Assembly (NCBI RefSeq): GCF_002160015.1
Contig: NZ_NFJT01000008.1
Coordinates: 1 to 64,000, forward strand
DNA from: Anaerofilum sp. An201
GTDB lineage: Bacteria > Bacillota > Clostridia > Oscillospirales > Ruminococcaceae
Direction: 5' to 3'
DNA: 64,000 nucleotides
A model generated the notes under the pieces. It was not told the origin of the DNA. It worked only from the letters and a program-made list of their open reading frames with translations, and made no database searches. The position numbers and the translations under genes are program-made. Below are positions 57,141-64,000 of the stretch, piece by piece. The stretch's first letter is position 1. The number at the start of each line of letters is the position of its first letter.

Positions 57141-60100
57141 TTATTCTTTTCTCAATGCCTTGTACAATTCCTGGGCCATTGCTTCCTGAACCTTCTGATA
57201 GAAATCCGGGTCGTTAAACAATTTTGCAAAGGAGTCGTTGTTATCAAGGAAACACTGGGTCACAATATCGCGGAACTTATCAGGGAACAGAGACCGCACG
57301 AACATTTCGGTACTGTTGTCCTTGGCATATTTTCTGAACTTCTTAACCTCGGAGTCCTTCATGAACATCTGATAGATCCCCTCGATGATGACGCGGTCGG
57401 CATCGGTGAAGTTTCCACTGAAGCGTTCGTTCACCTTGTCGATGATGCTCTGGAGGGTATCTTTCTTCTTGTTAGGTACCTTCGGTGCGGTGCTGCCACC
57501 GGGCACAAATACGGGCGGCTTCTCATCCAGGACGATTGCCCCACGGAAAGTCTCGGTGAGGGATGCGTACTCCAGCTTGATTTTGTCCTCAATATCCACA
57601 AATTCATCGCCGCCGCTTCTCGGAAGAAGTCGAACGAGATGCAGGGTATACTGATATTCGTTAAACAAATCCCTGTCATGGAGCCGCACCAACTGCGTAA
57701 CAAAAGCATACGCCTTATTGAACTTTCGCACATAGTCCCGAACGGAATAGCGGTCATCTTCGCTCAGATCCATGTACCGAGCAATTACGGGACGGAACAT
57801 ACCTGCCAGTCTGCCAAGGGCAGCGGCATCCTGGTCTTTGCCTGCCTGGGTTGCCATGAATTTGTTGAAGGTCTCCACATCATCGAAATTGTACAGCATG
57901 AAATCCCGAATCTTATTACGGAGGTCATAGACCTGATTCAAATCAGTGCTACCTTCAAGTGTCGTGGTTTCATAGTACGGCAGGAAGGCACCTTTGATAT
58001 CCTCCTCGGTGTTCTCGAAATCCAGAACAAAGGTGCTGTTCTTTCCGAAAGCAGTACGATTAAGACGCGAGAGAGTCTGAACTGCGGTAACATCACGCAG
58101 TTTCTTATCCACATACATGGTGTGGAGCAGCGGCTCATCAAAGCCCGTTTGATACTTGTTCGCAACGACCAGAATGTTGTACTGGCTGCTGTGGAACGCC
58201 TTACGGAACTTTTTGTCGGTGGTGATATACTTGCCGTTTTCATCCAGGTTCATGGTTGCCTCGGTGAAAGGCTTTTCACTCGGATAGTCATCCAGGGTAA
58301 CTTCGCCAGAAAAAGCAACCATCACATCGCAGCCTACGCATTGATCGGCATGGTCGGCCAGATACTTCTTGATAGCGAGATAATAACGGACTGCGTTTGC
58401 ACGGCTGTCTGCCACGACCATAGCCTTGCCCTTACCGCCAATCTGATAACGGCAGTTTTCCAGGAAATTGGTCATAATCATTTCAGTTTTCTGGGCAATG
58501 GTATAACCGTGCTGTTTGTAATACTTGAACAGCGCACGGGATGCCTGACCCTCAATGAGTTCCGGGTTATCCTCGGACACACGGATTAGCCTGAACGCCT
58601 CTTTGACTGTGGTGTAGTTCGCCAGCACATCCAGTATATAACCTTCCTCTATAGCCTGCCGCATAGAGTACACATGGAACGGAGCCTTGATGGGTTCGCC
58701 TTCCGGGGTCATTCCCACTACGGTACCAAAGGATTCCAGAGTCTGCCCCTTGGGGGTGGCAGTGAAAGCAAAGAAGGACTGATTGTCATGTCTGCCCTGG
58801 CCGATGACTGCATTGATGTACTCGTCGGTCAGATCCACTTCTTCCTCTTCGATTCCCGCTTCTTCGGCATACTCTTTGATAGCAACGCCAATATCAATTA
58901 GGCTGCGGCGGAGGGATTTTGCGCTTTCACCATTCTGCCCCTGGTGGGCCTCGTCGATGATGATGGCGAACTTACGGCCACGGAACTTCTCCATATCCTT
59001 CTTTGCAAAGAGGAACTTCTGGATGGTGCAGATGATGATACGCTTTTTATCGTTGATGGCTTCCGCAAGGCTGCGGGAGTTCTTCTTATCATCAATAGCT
59101 TCCACCAAACCAACCTGGTGTTCAAAGCTGTTGATGGTGTCCTGCAACTGGCTGTCCAGTACCACGCGGTTGGTGACCACAATAACGGAATCGAACAGGC
59201 CATTGTTCTCCACATCGTGAACGGAGGCAAGACGGTAAGCAATCCACGCAATGGAGTTGGACTTGCCTGAGCCTGCGGAGTGCTGAATCAGATAGTTGGT
59301 ACCGACACCGTTTTCTCGCACATCAGCCATGATCTTACGTACCACATCGTACTGGTGGTAGCGCGGGAAGATCATCTTTTCCTTGGTGACAGTTTTTGTA
59401 ACACCGTTCTTGACTACTTCCTCTTTTTCCTTCACAAAGGAAATGAAACGGTGGATGAGGTCGAGCAGGCTGTCACGCTGCAGCACTTCCTCCCAGAGGT
59501 AGCTTGTGGCATAGCCGTTGGGATTCTGGGGATTGCCTGCACCGCCAGTAACACCAGCACCATTGGAGCCTTGGTTGAAAGGCAGAAAGCGAGTACCTCC
59601 GTCTGCAAGCCGGGTAGTCATCCATGCTTCGTAAAGGTCGACGGCAAAGTAGACCAGGAAACGGTGGTTCAGGCGGAACGCGAACTCCTTGGAGCTGCGG
59701 TCATGCTTGAACTGGTTGATGGCGCAGACATAGTCCTGCCCGGTCAGTTGGTTCTTCAGTTCCAGAGCAACCACAGGAATGCCGTTCACAGACAGCACCA
59801 TGTCGATGGTATTGGTATTGGCGGTGGTGTAGCGGAACTGACGGGCGCAGCCAAGGATGTTAGCCTCGTAGAGCTCAATAGCAAGCGGGTTCAGGTTGGA
59901 CTCTGGCTTGAAGAAGCAGACCTTCAGCTTGCAGCCCATATCCTCGATACCGTTGCGGAGGACATATAGTAAACCTTGGTTAGAGATGGTGGTTTCCAGG
60001 CGGTGATACAGCTTGTCCGCAGCGCTGGCACCATAATACTTGGTATACTTGGCCCATTCCTTGGGCTGGGTCTTGGCGATGAATTCACAGAGCACATCCA

Positions 60101-60245
60101 TATAGATGCACTTGGAAACATCATGTTGACGAGTATGTACCCAATTGCCCTCGGCATCCTGTCCGCAAAACTGAGTGTAACCACCTTCTGGGGAAATCAG
60201 GAAGGATTCTATATCTCGCTCAAATCGTTTCTCGCTTTTATCCAC
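57141..60245 (-). CDS. hsdR: Type I restriction enzyme, endonuclease/translocase subunit HsdR
   Basis: The 1034-residue protein has an N-terminal nuclease domain with the PD-(D/E)xK signature ending VVALELKNQL, the Walker A variant QHSAGSGKSNSIAWIA, the DEAH-box IIDEAHQGQNGE, TATPKGQTLESFG (motif III) and YQTGFDEPLLHTMYVDK with QTLSRLNR (motifs V/VI). It cuts unmethylated DNA after translocation, as part of an R2M2S1 complex. It follows the small 64-residue gene by 14 bases. Confidence 0.95.
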   Translation of the reverse strand: MDKSEKRFERDIESFLISPEGGYTQFCGQDAEGNWVHTRQHDVSKCIYMDVLCEFIAKTQPKEWAKYTKYYGASAADKLYHRLETTISNQGLLYVLRNGIEDMGCKLKVCFFKPESNLNPLAIELYEANILGCARQFRYTTANTNTIDMVLSVNGIPVVALELKNQLTGQDYVCAINQFKHDRSSKEFAFRLNHRFLVYFAVDLYEAWMTTRLADGGTRFLPFNQGSNGAGVTGGAGNPQNPNGYATSYLWEEVLQRDSLLDLIHRFISFVKEKEEVVKNGVTKTVTKEKMIFPRYHQYDVVRKIMADVRENGVGTNYLIQHSAGSGKSNSIAWIAYRLASVHDVENNGLFDSVIVVTNRVVLDSQLQDTINSFEHQVGLVEAIDDKKNSRSLAEAINDKKRIIICTIQKFLFAKKDMEKFRGRKFAIIIDEAHQGQNGESAKSLRRSLIDIGVAIKEYAEEAGIEEEEVDLTDEYINAVIGQGRHDNQSFFAFTATPKGQTLESFGTVVGMTPEGEPIKAPFHVYSMRQAIEEGYILDVLANYTTVKEAFRLIRVSEDNPELIEGQASRALFKYYKQHGYTIAQKTEMIMTNFLENCRYQIGGKGKAMVVADSRANAVRYYLAIKKYLADHADQCVGCDVMVAFSGEVTLDDYPSEKPFTEATMNLDENGKYITTDKKFRKAFHSSQYNILVVANKYQTGFDEPLLHTMYVDKKLRDVTAVQTLSRLNRTAFGKNSTFVLDFENTEEDIKGAFLPYYETTTLEGSTDLNQVYDLRNKIRDFMLYNFDDVETFNKFMATQAGKDQDAAALGRLAGMFRPVIARYMDLSEDDRYSVRDYVRKFNKAYAFVTQLVRLHDRDLFNEYQYTLHLVRLLPRSGGDEFVDIEDKIKLEYASLTETFRGAIVLDEKPPVFVPGGSTAPKVPNKKKDTLQSIIDKVNERFSGNFTDADRVIIEGIYQMFMKDSEVKKFRKYAKDNSTEMFVRSLFPDKFRDIVTQCFLDNNDSFAKLFNDPDFYQKVQEAMAQELYKALRKE

Positions 60246-60259
60246 GATATAACACCCCC

Positions 60260-60454
60260 TTACATCTTAGTGACTTTGCCTGCAAGTTTAATGGCACTCT
60301 TACCAAGGGTTTTCAGATTGTCCTTGTTTTTTACTATCAAGACTAAGGAACCAAGCAGTCCAAGGCCACCCTTCAGAGCTTTTGCACCCTGTTCCATGCC
60401 CTTGTAATCTTCACTCTTCAGTTCCTGCTTCTTGAACCGCTTCTGCTTGTCCAT
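60260..60454 (-). CDS. Small basic amphipathic protein in the RM operon
   Basis: The 64-residue product (MDKQKRFKKQELKSEDYKGM ... GAKALKGGLGLLGSLVLIVKNKDNLKTLGKSAIKLAGKV) is very basic with a central hydrophobic helix. GGAGGTACTGGGAA precedes the ATG at 60454, within the end of the upstream gene. It is unknown. Its build resembles pore-forming toxins or membrane-active peptides, but a role with HsdR is equally possible. Confidence 0.6.
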   Translation of the reverse strand: MDKQKRFKKQELKSEDYKGMEQGAKALKGGLGLLGSLVLIVKNKDNLKTLGKSAIKLAGKVTKM

Positions 60455-61505
60455 TTCCCAGTACCTCCAACAATTTCTCTCCGCTGACCTCAAGGGCCAC
60501 ATAATCGTAATGCTTTGCCGCCTCCAGACATACATCTCGCTCTGTGGCAATATACCCGGCAGGAGCCGAATAGAACATATCCGTCAATCCCTTGTGCTGA
60601 TAGCGTATGGTTTCAACTTTGCTGAAATCGATAGACCGAATAGTGGATTCACTCAATCGGAAAGTTTGTTCTGCTGCTTCCAAATTTCCGCATAGGGCAT
60701 AGGAAGCTGCAAGCAGCTTGGTTGCCTGTAAATACAGGTCATAATAGTCTTGCATTTCCTGTACATCTCTGCGTTTTTCTGCCAGGTAGCCACTGTGGAT
60801 GACCTCACGCATGAATCGAGCGGGGGCTGCCTTTGGCAGAGGTTCGAATTCTCCAGCACGGCGTTCAAGCGTTTTTTCGATCTGCGCCTGAGCAACAAGT
60901 AGGTTCTGTCTGCTGGAGTCTATCTGGTGGTTACGTTCCTCACCTTCCGGCATTGACATAGCCAGAATCAAACCGTTCTTACCAGCTTCCAGTAGCCCAA
61001 TGCGGTCATCCATTTGCCCATGTTTGATTTGCTCAACCACACGATATGTACGCTCTACCATCTCAGTCAGACGCGCCACCTGTTGTTGCATCAACATATT
61101 GTGGTGGCTATTTGCAAGCTCCTGTACCGGATTACCTTGAACAATTGCCTGCTCCGCAATAGGGAGAGGTGTCACAACTTGATGCTTTCCATCTTCGGCA
61201 ATCTTCATCAGGCTTGGCCACTTTCTGCCGGTCTTCATGTTTTCCATGATGAACATCTCGCCGGATTCATACGCCGCCTGGAACTCTGCGGGGATTTGAA
61301 CCACATACTGGGTTCCGGCTTTAATCTCAGCCAGAATCTCGCTCATATTTACGCACTGCACGATTTGTCCCAGAAGTGCATGGAAGTCAACACCTTTGGT
61401 ATCTTGCGTAATGTATAGGCGCTTACCCTCTGCAGGAATGGGCATAGTACCCTGCTTAACTTCTATGGGCAGGTTGTCTGCTTCGATGGGAAACAATTCT
61501 TTCAT
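60411..61505 (-). CDS. Unknown protein in the RM operon
   Basis: The 364-residue protein starts MKELFPIEADNLPIEVKQGT. It is mostly helical, with a coiled-coil stretch (MLMQQQVARLTEMVERTYRV, then VEQIKHGQMDDRIGLLEAGK) and a TPR-like helical end (KLLAASYALCGNLEAAEQTF). No family is recognised and no nuclease motif is seen. It lies between the DUF4238 and hsdR genes, overlapping the small gene downstream, so it is part of the operon. Confidence 0.75.
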   Translation of the reverse strand: MKELFPIEADNLPIEVKQGTMPIPAEGKRLYITQDTKGVDFHALLGQIVQCVNMSEILAEIKAGTQYVVQIPAEFQAAYESGEMFIMENMKTGRKWPSLMKIAEDGKHQVVTPLPIAEQAIVQGNPVQELANSHHNMLMQQQVARLTEMVERTYRVVEQIKHGQMDDRIGLLEAGKNGLILAMSMPEGEERNHQIDSSRQNLLVAQAQIEKTLERRAGEFEPLPKAAPARFMREVIHSGYLAEKRRDVQEMQDYYDLYLQATKLLAASYALCGNLEAAEQTFRLSESTIRSIDFSKVETIRYQHKGLTDMFYSAPAGYIATERDVCLEAAKHYDYVALEVSGEKLLEVLGNGQAEAVQEAGTEE

Positions 61506-61625
61506 GGGATACCTCCATCAGATATTTTTTCATAGTATACCTTGTTTTTTCGCGAAAAGGTCAACCCTTAGGCGACATATGAAGGAATCCCTGAATTGCT
61601 CATGCTTAGATTCCAGTCTTTTCGA

Positions 61626-62549
61626 TTAAAAGCTGCCGCCAGCAATCTCATCATAGAGAGGCTGGGGAATAAACGAATGGTGATATGCCTGTGCCATGAT
61701 CTTTACGTTCTTATTCATGATGTATTTCAACTCACCAAGCATAATCTTTCTTCCGTCATACTCATCGGAAACTACCCCCACTATTCCTTGTCTGGAGTAA
61801 ATTGCCATCGCAATCCCAGGACTTAAAGGATAGAAAATACAAGTTGCAGGATTCGCAAGACCGTTGCGGAACAGACCTGTTTCCGTTTTTCCAATTCCTT
61901 CAACAAGCACCGGATTGTCGCTTGTGAGAAATGGCATTGTATCTCGGTGCATATTGGCATACACTACCCAAACACCGTCCTGCAACACTTTGCAATAGCG
62001 GTCGAAGTTAGCTGGCTCAAAAGAATGATTAAGCACCAACTCTTTTTGGTATTGTTCGGGAAACTCCGTATTCATTATCTGCTCCCTGTGCTTTTCAACG
62101 AAAGCAGGAGGTAATGTGGAAACCAGATCTTCCTTGACCTGTGCTGAGACTTTTGGATAAAGCACAGTTTTCACATAGTCAATGCTTTCAGGAATGCGCA
62201 TCAGCTGTGCAATAATCAGTTTCGACAGAACTTGCTTGTCGTGTGCAGACAGAACAATTGTATCGGGGCGAGATAATGTAACCTTCGCGATGATATTCTC
62301 CGTATCCTGTCCACACAGGGTATCAATCTCTCTTGCGAAATAATGCTCCCAATACTTTGGATTGTTCTTGTCCGTCACATCATAGTAATTCTTTATGTAG
62401 CCGACATTTACTGTTGAATCGGTGAAGAACCTCACATTGCCTTTATTGACAATGCGGGTTCCGATGATGGTTCGCTTGCCATCTTTCATCCCGAATCTAT
62501 CCAGATATCGCTTGGGAACAATGTGCTGATTGGTATAGTCCTTCGCCAT
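61626..62549 (-). CDS. DUF4238-family protein
   Basis: The 307-residue protein opens YTNQHIVPKRYLDRFG, the DUF4238 signature (an HNH-like QH.vP..yL..F start). It also has LIIAQLMRIPES and, near the middle, FLTSDNPVLVEG, another family motif. This family is often near defence genes and may be a nuclease; that remains unproven. Its start overlaps the hsdS stop by one base. Nothing is seen in the 120-base gap after it. Confidence 0.85.
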   Translation of the reverse strand: MAKDYTNQHIVPKRYLDRFGMKDGKRTIIGTRIVNKGNVRFFTDSTVNVGYIKNYYDVTDKNNPKYWEHYFAREIDTLCGQDTENIIAKVTLSRPDTIVLSAHDKQVLSKLIIAQLMRIPESIDYVKTVLYPKVSAQVKEDLVSTLPPAFVEKHREQIMNTEFPEQYQKELVLNHSFEPANFDRYCKVLQDGVWVVYANMHRDTMPFLTSDNPVLVEGIGKTETGLFRNGLANPATCIFYPLSPGIAMAIYSRQGIVGVVSDEYDGRKIMLGELKYIMNKNVKIMAQAYHHSFIPQPLYDEIAGGSF

Positions 62550-63805
62550 TACATCACTTCCCGCTTGCCGGTGACATATTCATAAATGAGGGATCGCTTA
62601 TATTGTTCCAGTTTTTCGATTTTTGCCTGCTTGATGGCAATTAATTGCTCTATTTGAGCACATTTTCTGTCAAGATATTCAGCGATTTCATCTTGTTCAT
62701 CTCTCGGAGGAATTGCGATGCCAAATACACCTAAGCGATCAAAATTTCGGTAATCACTTGAACGGATACGAACACCATTTGACAAGTCCATCAATATGTT
62801 TCCATAGGCCATAGCTCGCAAATAGTACATAAAATAGCGATTATTACCTACTGTGTTGCAGACATGAACAACCGGTGTTGTTTTTCCCCTACTATCTGAG
62901 CAACCTATCGCTCCCGCAAAAGCATCCATACCATGAATAACCAAGTCACCGATATCTACACCATGATAACCATGCTCAGTAAATGACACTGTAAAACCAT
63001 CTTCACGGCGTTTGCTTCTCAAAGTCACTTCTCCATCTCGGAAACAAGTTATAATTTGATCAGTGGGCAAGATTTCTTTCTCTTGAGGAAAAATTGCATT
63101 CTTTATTCTACACTCGATCCAATGAGCCGGAATTTCGGACAGCCATTCTATTTTTTCAGTACTCTTCATATTGCATGGACATAATCCGCGAGTAACGGCT
63201 TCCACAACCAAGCTGGTTCGATATTCTTTTAGTTTTTCAATCTGCGTCTGAACATTCGTTATTAACTGCTCAACATGAGATAATTTAGCATTTAGAAAAG
63301 ATACAATTTGCATCTGTTCTGCATACGGAGGAAATGCCATCTCACGCTTTAAGATGCCATCAGAAGAAACTCTAAGACGGATTTCCAAAATTCCATTTGC
63401 ATAACGACGCAATTCTTTCTGAAACTGCTCCATCTGGAACAAATAATTAATAAACTCAAGGTTTTCACCGTCTTTGGGCTTATATACATAGTAAACAGGA
63501 CTAACACAGCCAAAATAATCGCATCGTCCCACTGAGCCAATCAAAATATTCATGCTATTAGCAACAATGGTTCCCGGATAGGCTAACTTATATTGGGAAT
63601 AGTCCTCTTTAGATACATTGCCCTGGGCACCTTTTTCTTCATAAGGGATAACGCCGCGTTTGTTTGTTAACGATAAAACCTGTCTGGATTTTTCCGGCTT
63701 GTTAGTTTCTTTGATTTCAGTAATATGCCACTGTAAGCGCTCTGTTTTCCAGTGTGTAGGAATCGATCCAATCCACTCAATTCCGCTATCATTCATCTCA
63801 CGCAT
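62549..63805 (-). CDS. hsdS: Type I restriction specificity subunit HsdS
   Basis: The 418-residue protein has two target-recognition domains. Each opens with the IEWIGSIPTHWK or IEWLSEIPAHWI motif and each ends in a long coiled helix (FLNAKLSHVEQLITNVQTQIEKLKEYRTSL, and later YLDRKCAQIEQLIAIKQAKIEKLEQYK). It dictates the bipartite DNA site. The start at 63805 overlaps the hsdM stop. The two half-domains differ, so the site is asymmetric. Confidence 0.93.
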   Translation of the reverse strand: MREMNDSGIEWIGSIPTHWKTERLQWHITEIKETNKPEKSRQVLSLTNKRGVIPYEEKGAQGNVSKEDYSQYKLAYPGTIVANSMNILIGSVGRCDYFGCVSPVYYVYKPKDGENLEFINYLFQMEQFQKELRRYANGILEIRLRVSSDGILKREMAFPPYAEQMQIVSFLNAKLSHVEQLITNVQTQIEKLKEYRTSLVVEAVTRGLCPCNMKSTEKIEWLSEIPAHWIECRIKNAIFPQEKEILPTDQIITCFRDGEVTLRSKRREDGFTVSFTEHGYHGVDIGDLVIHGMDAFAGAIGCSDSRGKTTPVVHVCNTVGNNRYFMYYLRAMAYGNILMDLSNGVRIRSSDYRNFDRLGVFGIAIPPRDEQDEIAEYLDRKCAQIEQLIAIKQAKIEKLEQYKRSLIYEYVTGKREVM

Positions 63806-64000
63806 GGCCAAACAACTCCTTCATCAGGATTGTTTCTTCTGCCTCCAGAGCCTTAATCTCCTCGAAAATGGAATCAGAGGATGCCGGTGCCTCAAACTTA
63901 TAGAACAATCGGGTAAAGGGTACCTCATAGCCGATTTTATCCTTTGCCGGGTCGATGTAGGCCAGAGGGTTATACGGCAGGACGTTCTTTTTCATGTATG
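63798..64000 (-). CDS. hsdM: Type I methyltransferase HsdM, C-terminal end (continues outside window)
   Basis: The visible 67 residues (KNVLPYNPLAYIDPAKDKIGYE, then FTRLFYKFEAPASSDSIFEEIKALEAEE) match the C-terminal tail of HsdM, which contacts HsdS. The frame stays open past base 64000. Its position upstream of hsdS gives the order M-S-(unknowns)-R. Confidence 0.85.
   Translation of the reverse strand, partial: YMKKNVLPYNPLAYIDPAKDKIGYEVPFTRLFYKFEAPASSDSIFEEIKALEAEETILMKELFGHA

Larger units (their letters stand above)
46745..64000. mobile_element. Integrative mobilizable element B (type I RM and SIR2-Ago cargo), right end outside window
   Basis: It starts at the second tRNA-Pro copy. Its backbone follows the same order as element A: att-proximal gene, integrase, excisionase, intact relaxase, RHH protein, candidate oriT, RepA-like. 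The cargo is a sigma-like gene, SIR2-Argonaute and a type I restriction-modification operon. The far end is not reached. No secretion genes are seen. Confidence 0.75.

Noticed and set aside
1-64000. CRISPR array
   Set aside because: No regularly spaced repeats and no cas genes were seen; the five hairpin copies are far apart and irregular.
18761-64000. Self-transmissible conjugative element
   Set aside because: Only relaxase, RHH accessory and oriT-like sequences are present; no VirB4, VirD4 or other mating-channel genes appear, so the elements are called mobilizable.

Overview
The window looks like a GC-rich gut Clostridia chromosome (Oscillospiraceae/Ruminococcaceae type; genus not resolved). 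The basis is the gene content (Bce-type and Ytr-type ABC systems, PadR/HAAS, MobL-like relaxases, DUF6809), strong AGGAGG ribosome sites, and a sharp fall in GC from the chromosomal part into the cargo genes of two inserted elements.

Bases 1-18,760 are chromosomal. In order they hold: a membrane protein tail; a phosphodiester-glycosidase exoprotein and an anchored companion; a BceRS-BceAB-like peptide-sensing and efflux locus with two tiny membrane peptides; a convergent PadR/HAAS pair; a GntR(YtrA-like)-ABC operon; an EamA transporter; a divergent MerR / ABC / permease / GNAT / lipoprotein locus with a textbook 19-bp-spacer MerR promoter; and a nitrilase-family hydrolase.

At 18,765 and 46,749 there are two copies of tRNA-Pro(TGG). 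They are identical over their 5' part (48-bp direct repeat, from just upstream of the tRNA to the 3' side of the anticodon stem) but differ in the 3' part. They bound integrative mobilizable element A (about 28 kb). Element B starts at the second copy and runs off the window end. Both elements share a backbone in the same order: tRNA, hairpin, ATCCCTAAC repeat, one variable att-proximal gene, integrase, excisionase, MobL-like relaxase, RHH accessory protein, candidate oriT, and RepA-like HTH protein. They differ in cargo.

Element A carries a type 4 BREX-like operon, all on the minus strand: XRE regulator, 1059-aa unknown, BrxP (PAPS-reductase-like with 4Fe-4S clusters), BrxC, PglZ, BrxL, small CxxC protein, and cysteine desulfurase. 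No PglX methyltransferase is present. A sulfur-transfer chain (cysteine desulfurase to BrxP) is the obvious candidate for marking self DNA. Decayed genes flank the cargo (AlbA-type ATP-binding protein, SGNH hydrolase), and a second, partly degenerate integrase pair and an AAA/DUF4143 ATPase lie near its right end.

Element B carries a membrane-tethered sigma-like protein and a type I restriction-modification operon (HsdM partial, HsdS, DUF4238, two unknowns, HsdR). The last gene of that run is a single-chain SIR2-Argonaute fusion whose PIWI domain looks catalytically dead. One tRNA-Pro locus has therefore collected two related elements bearing different defence modules.
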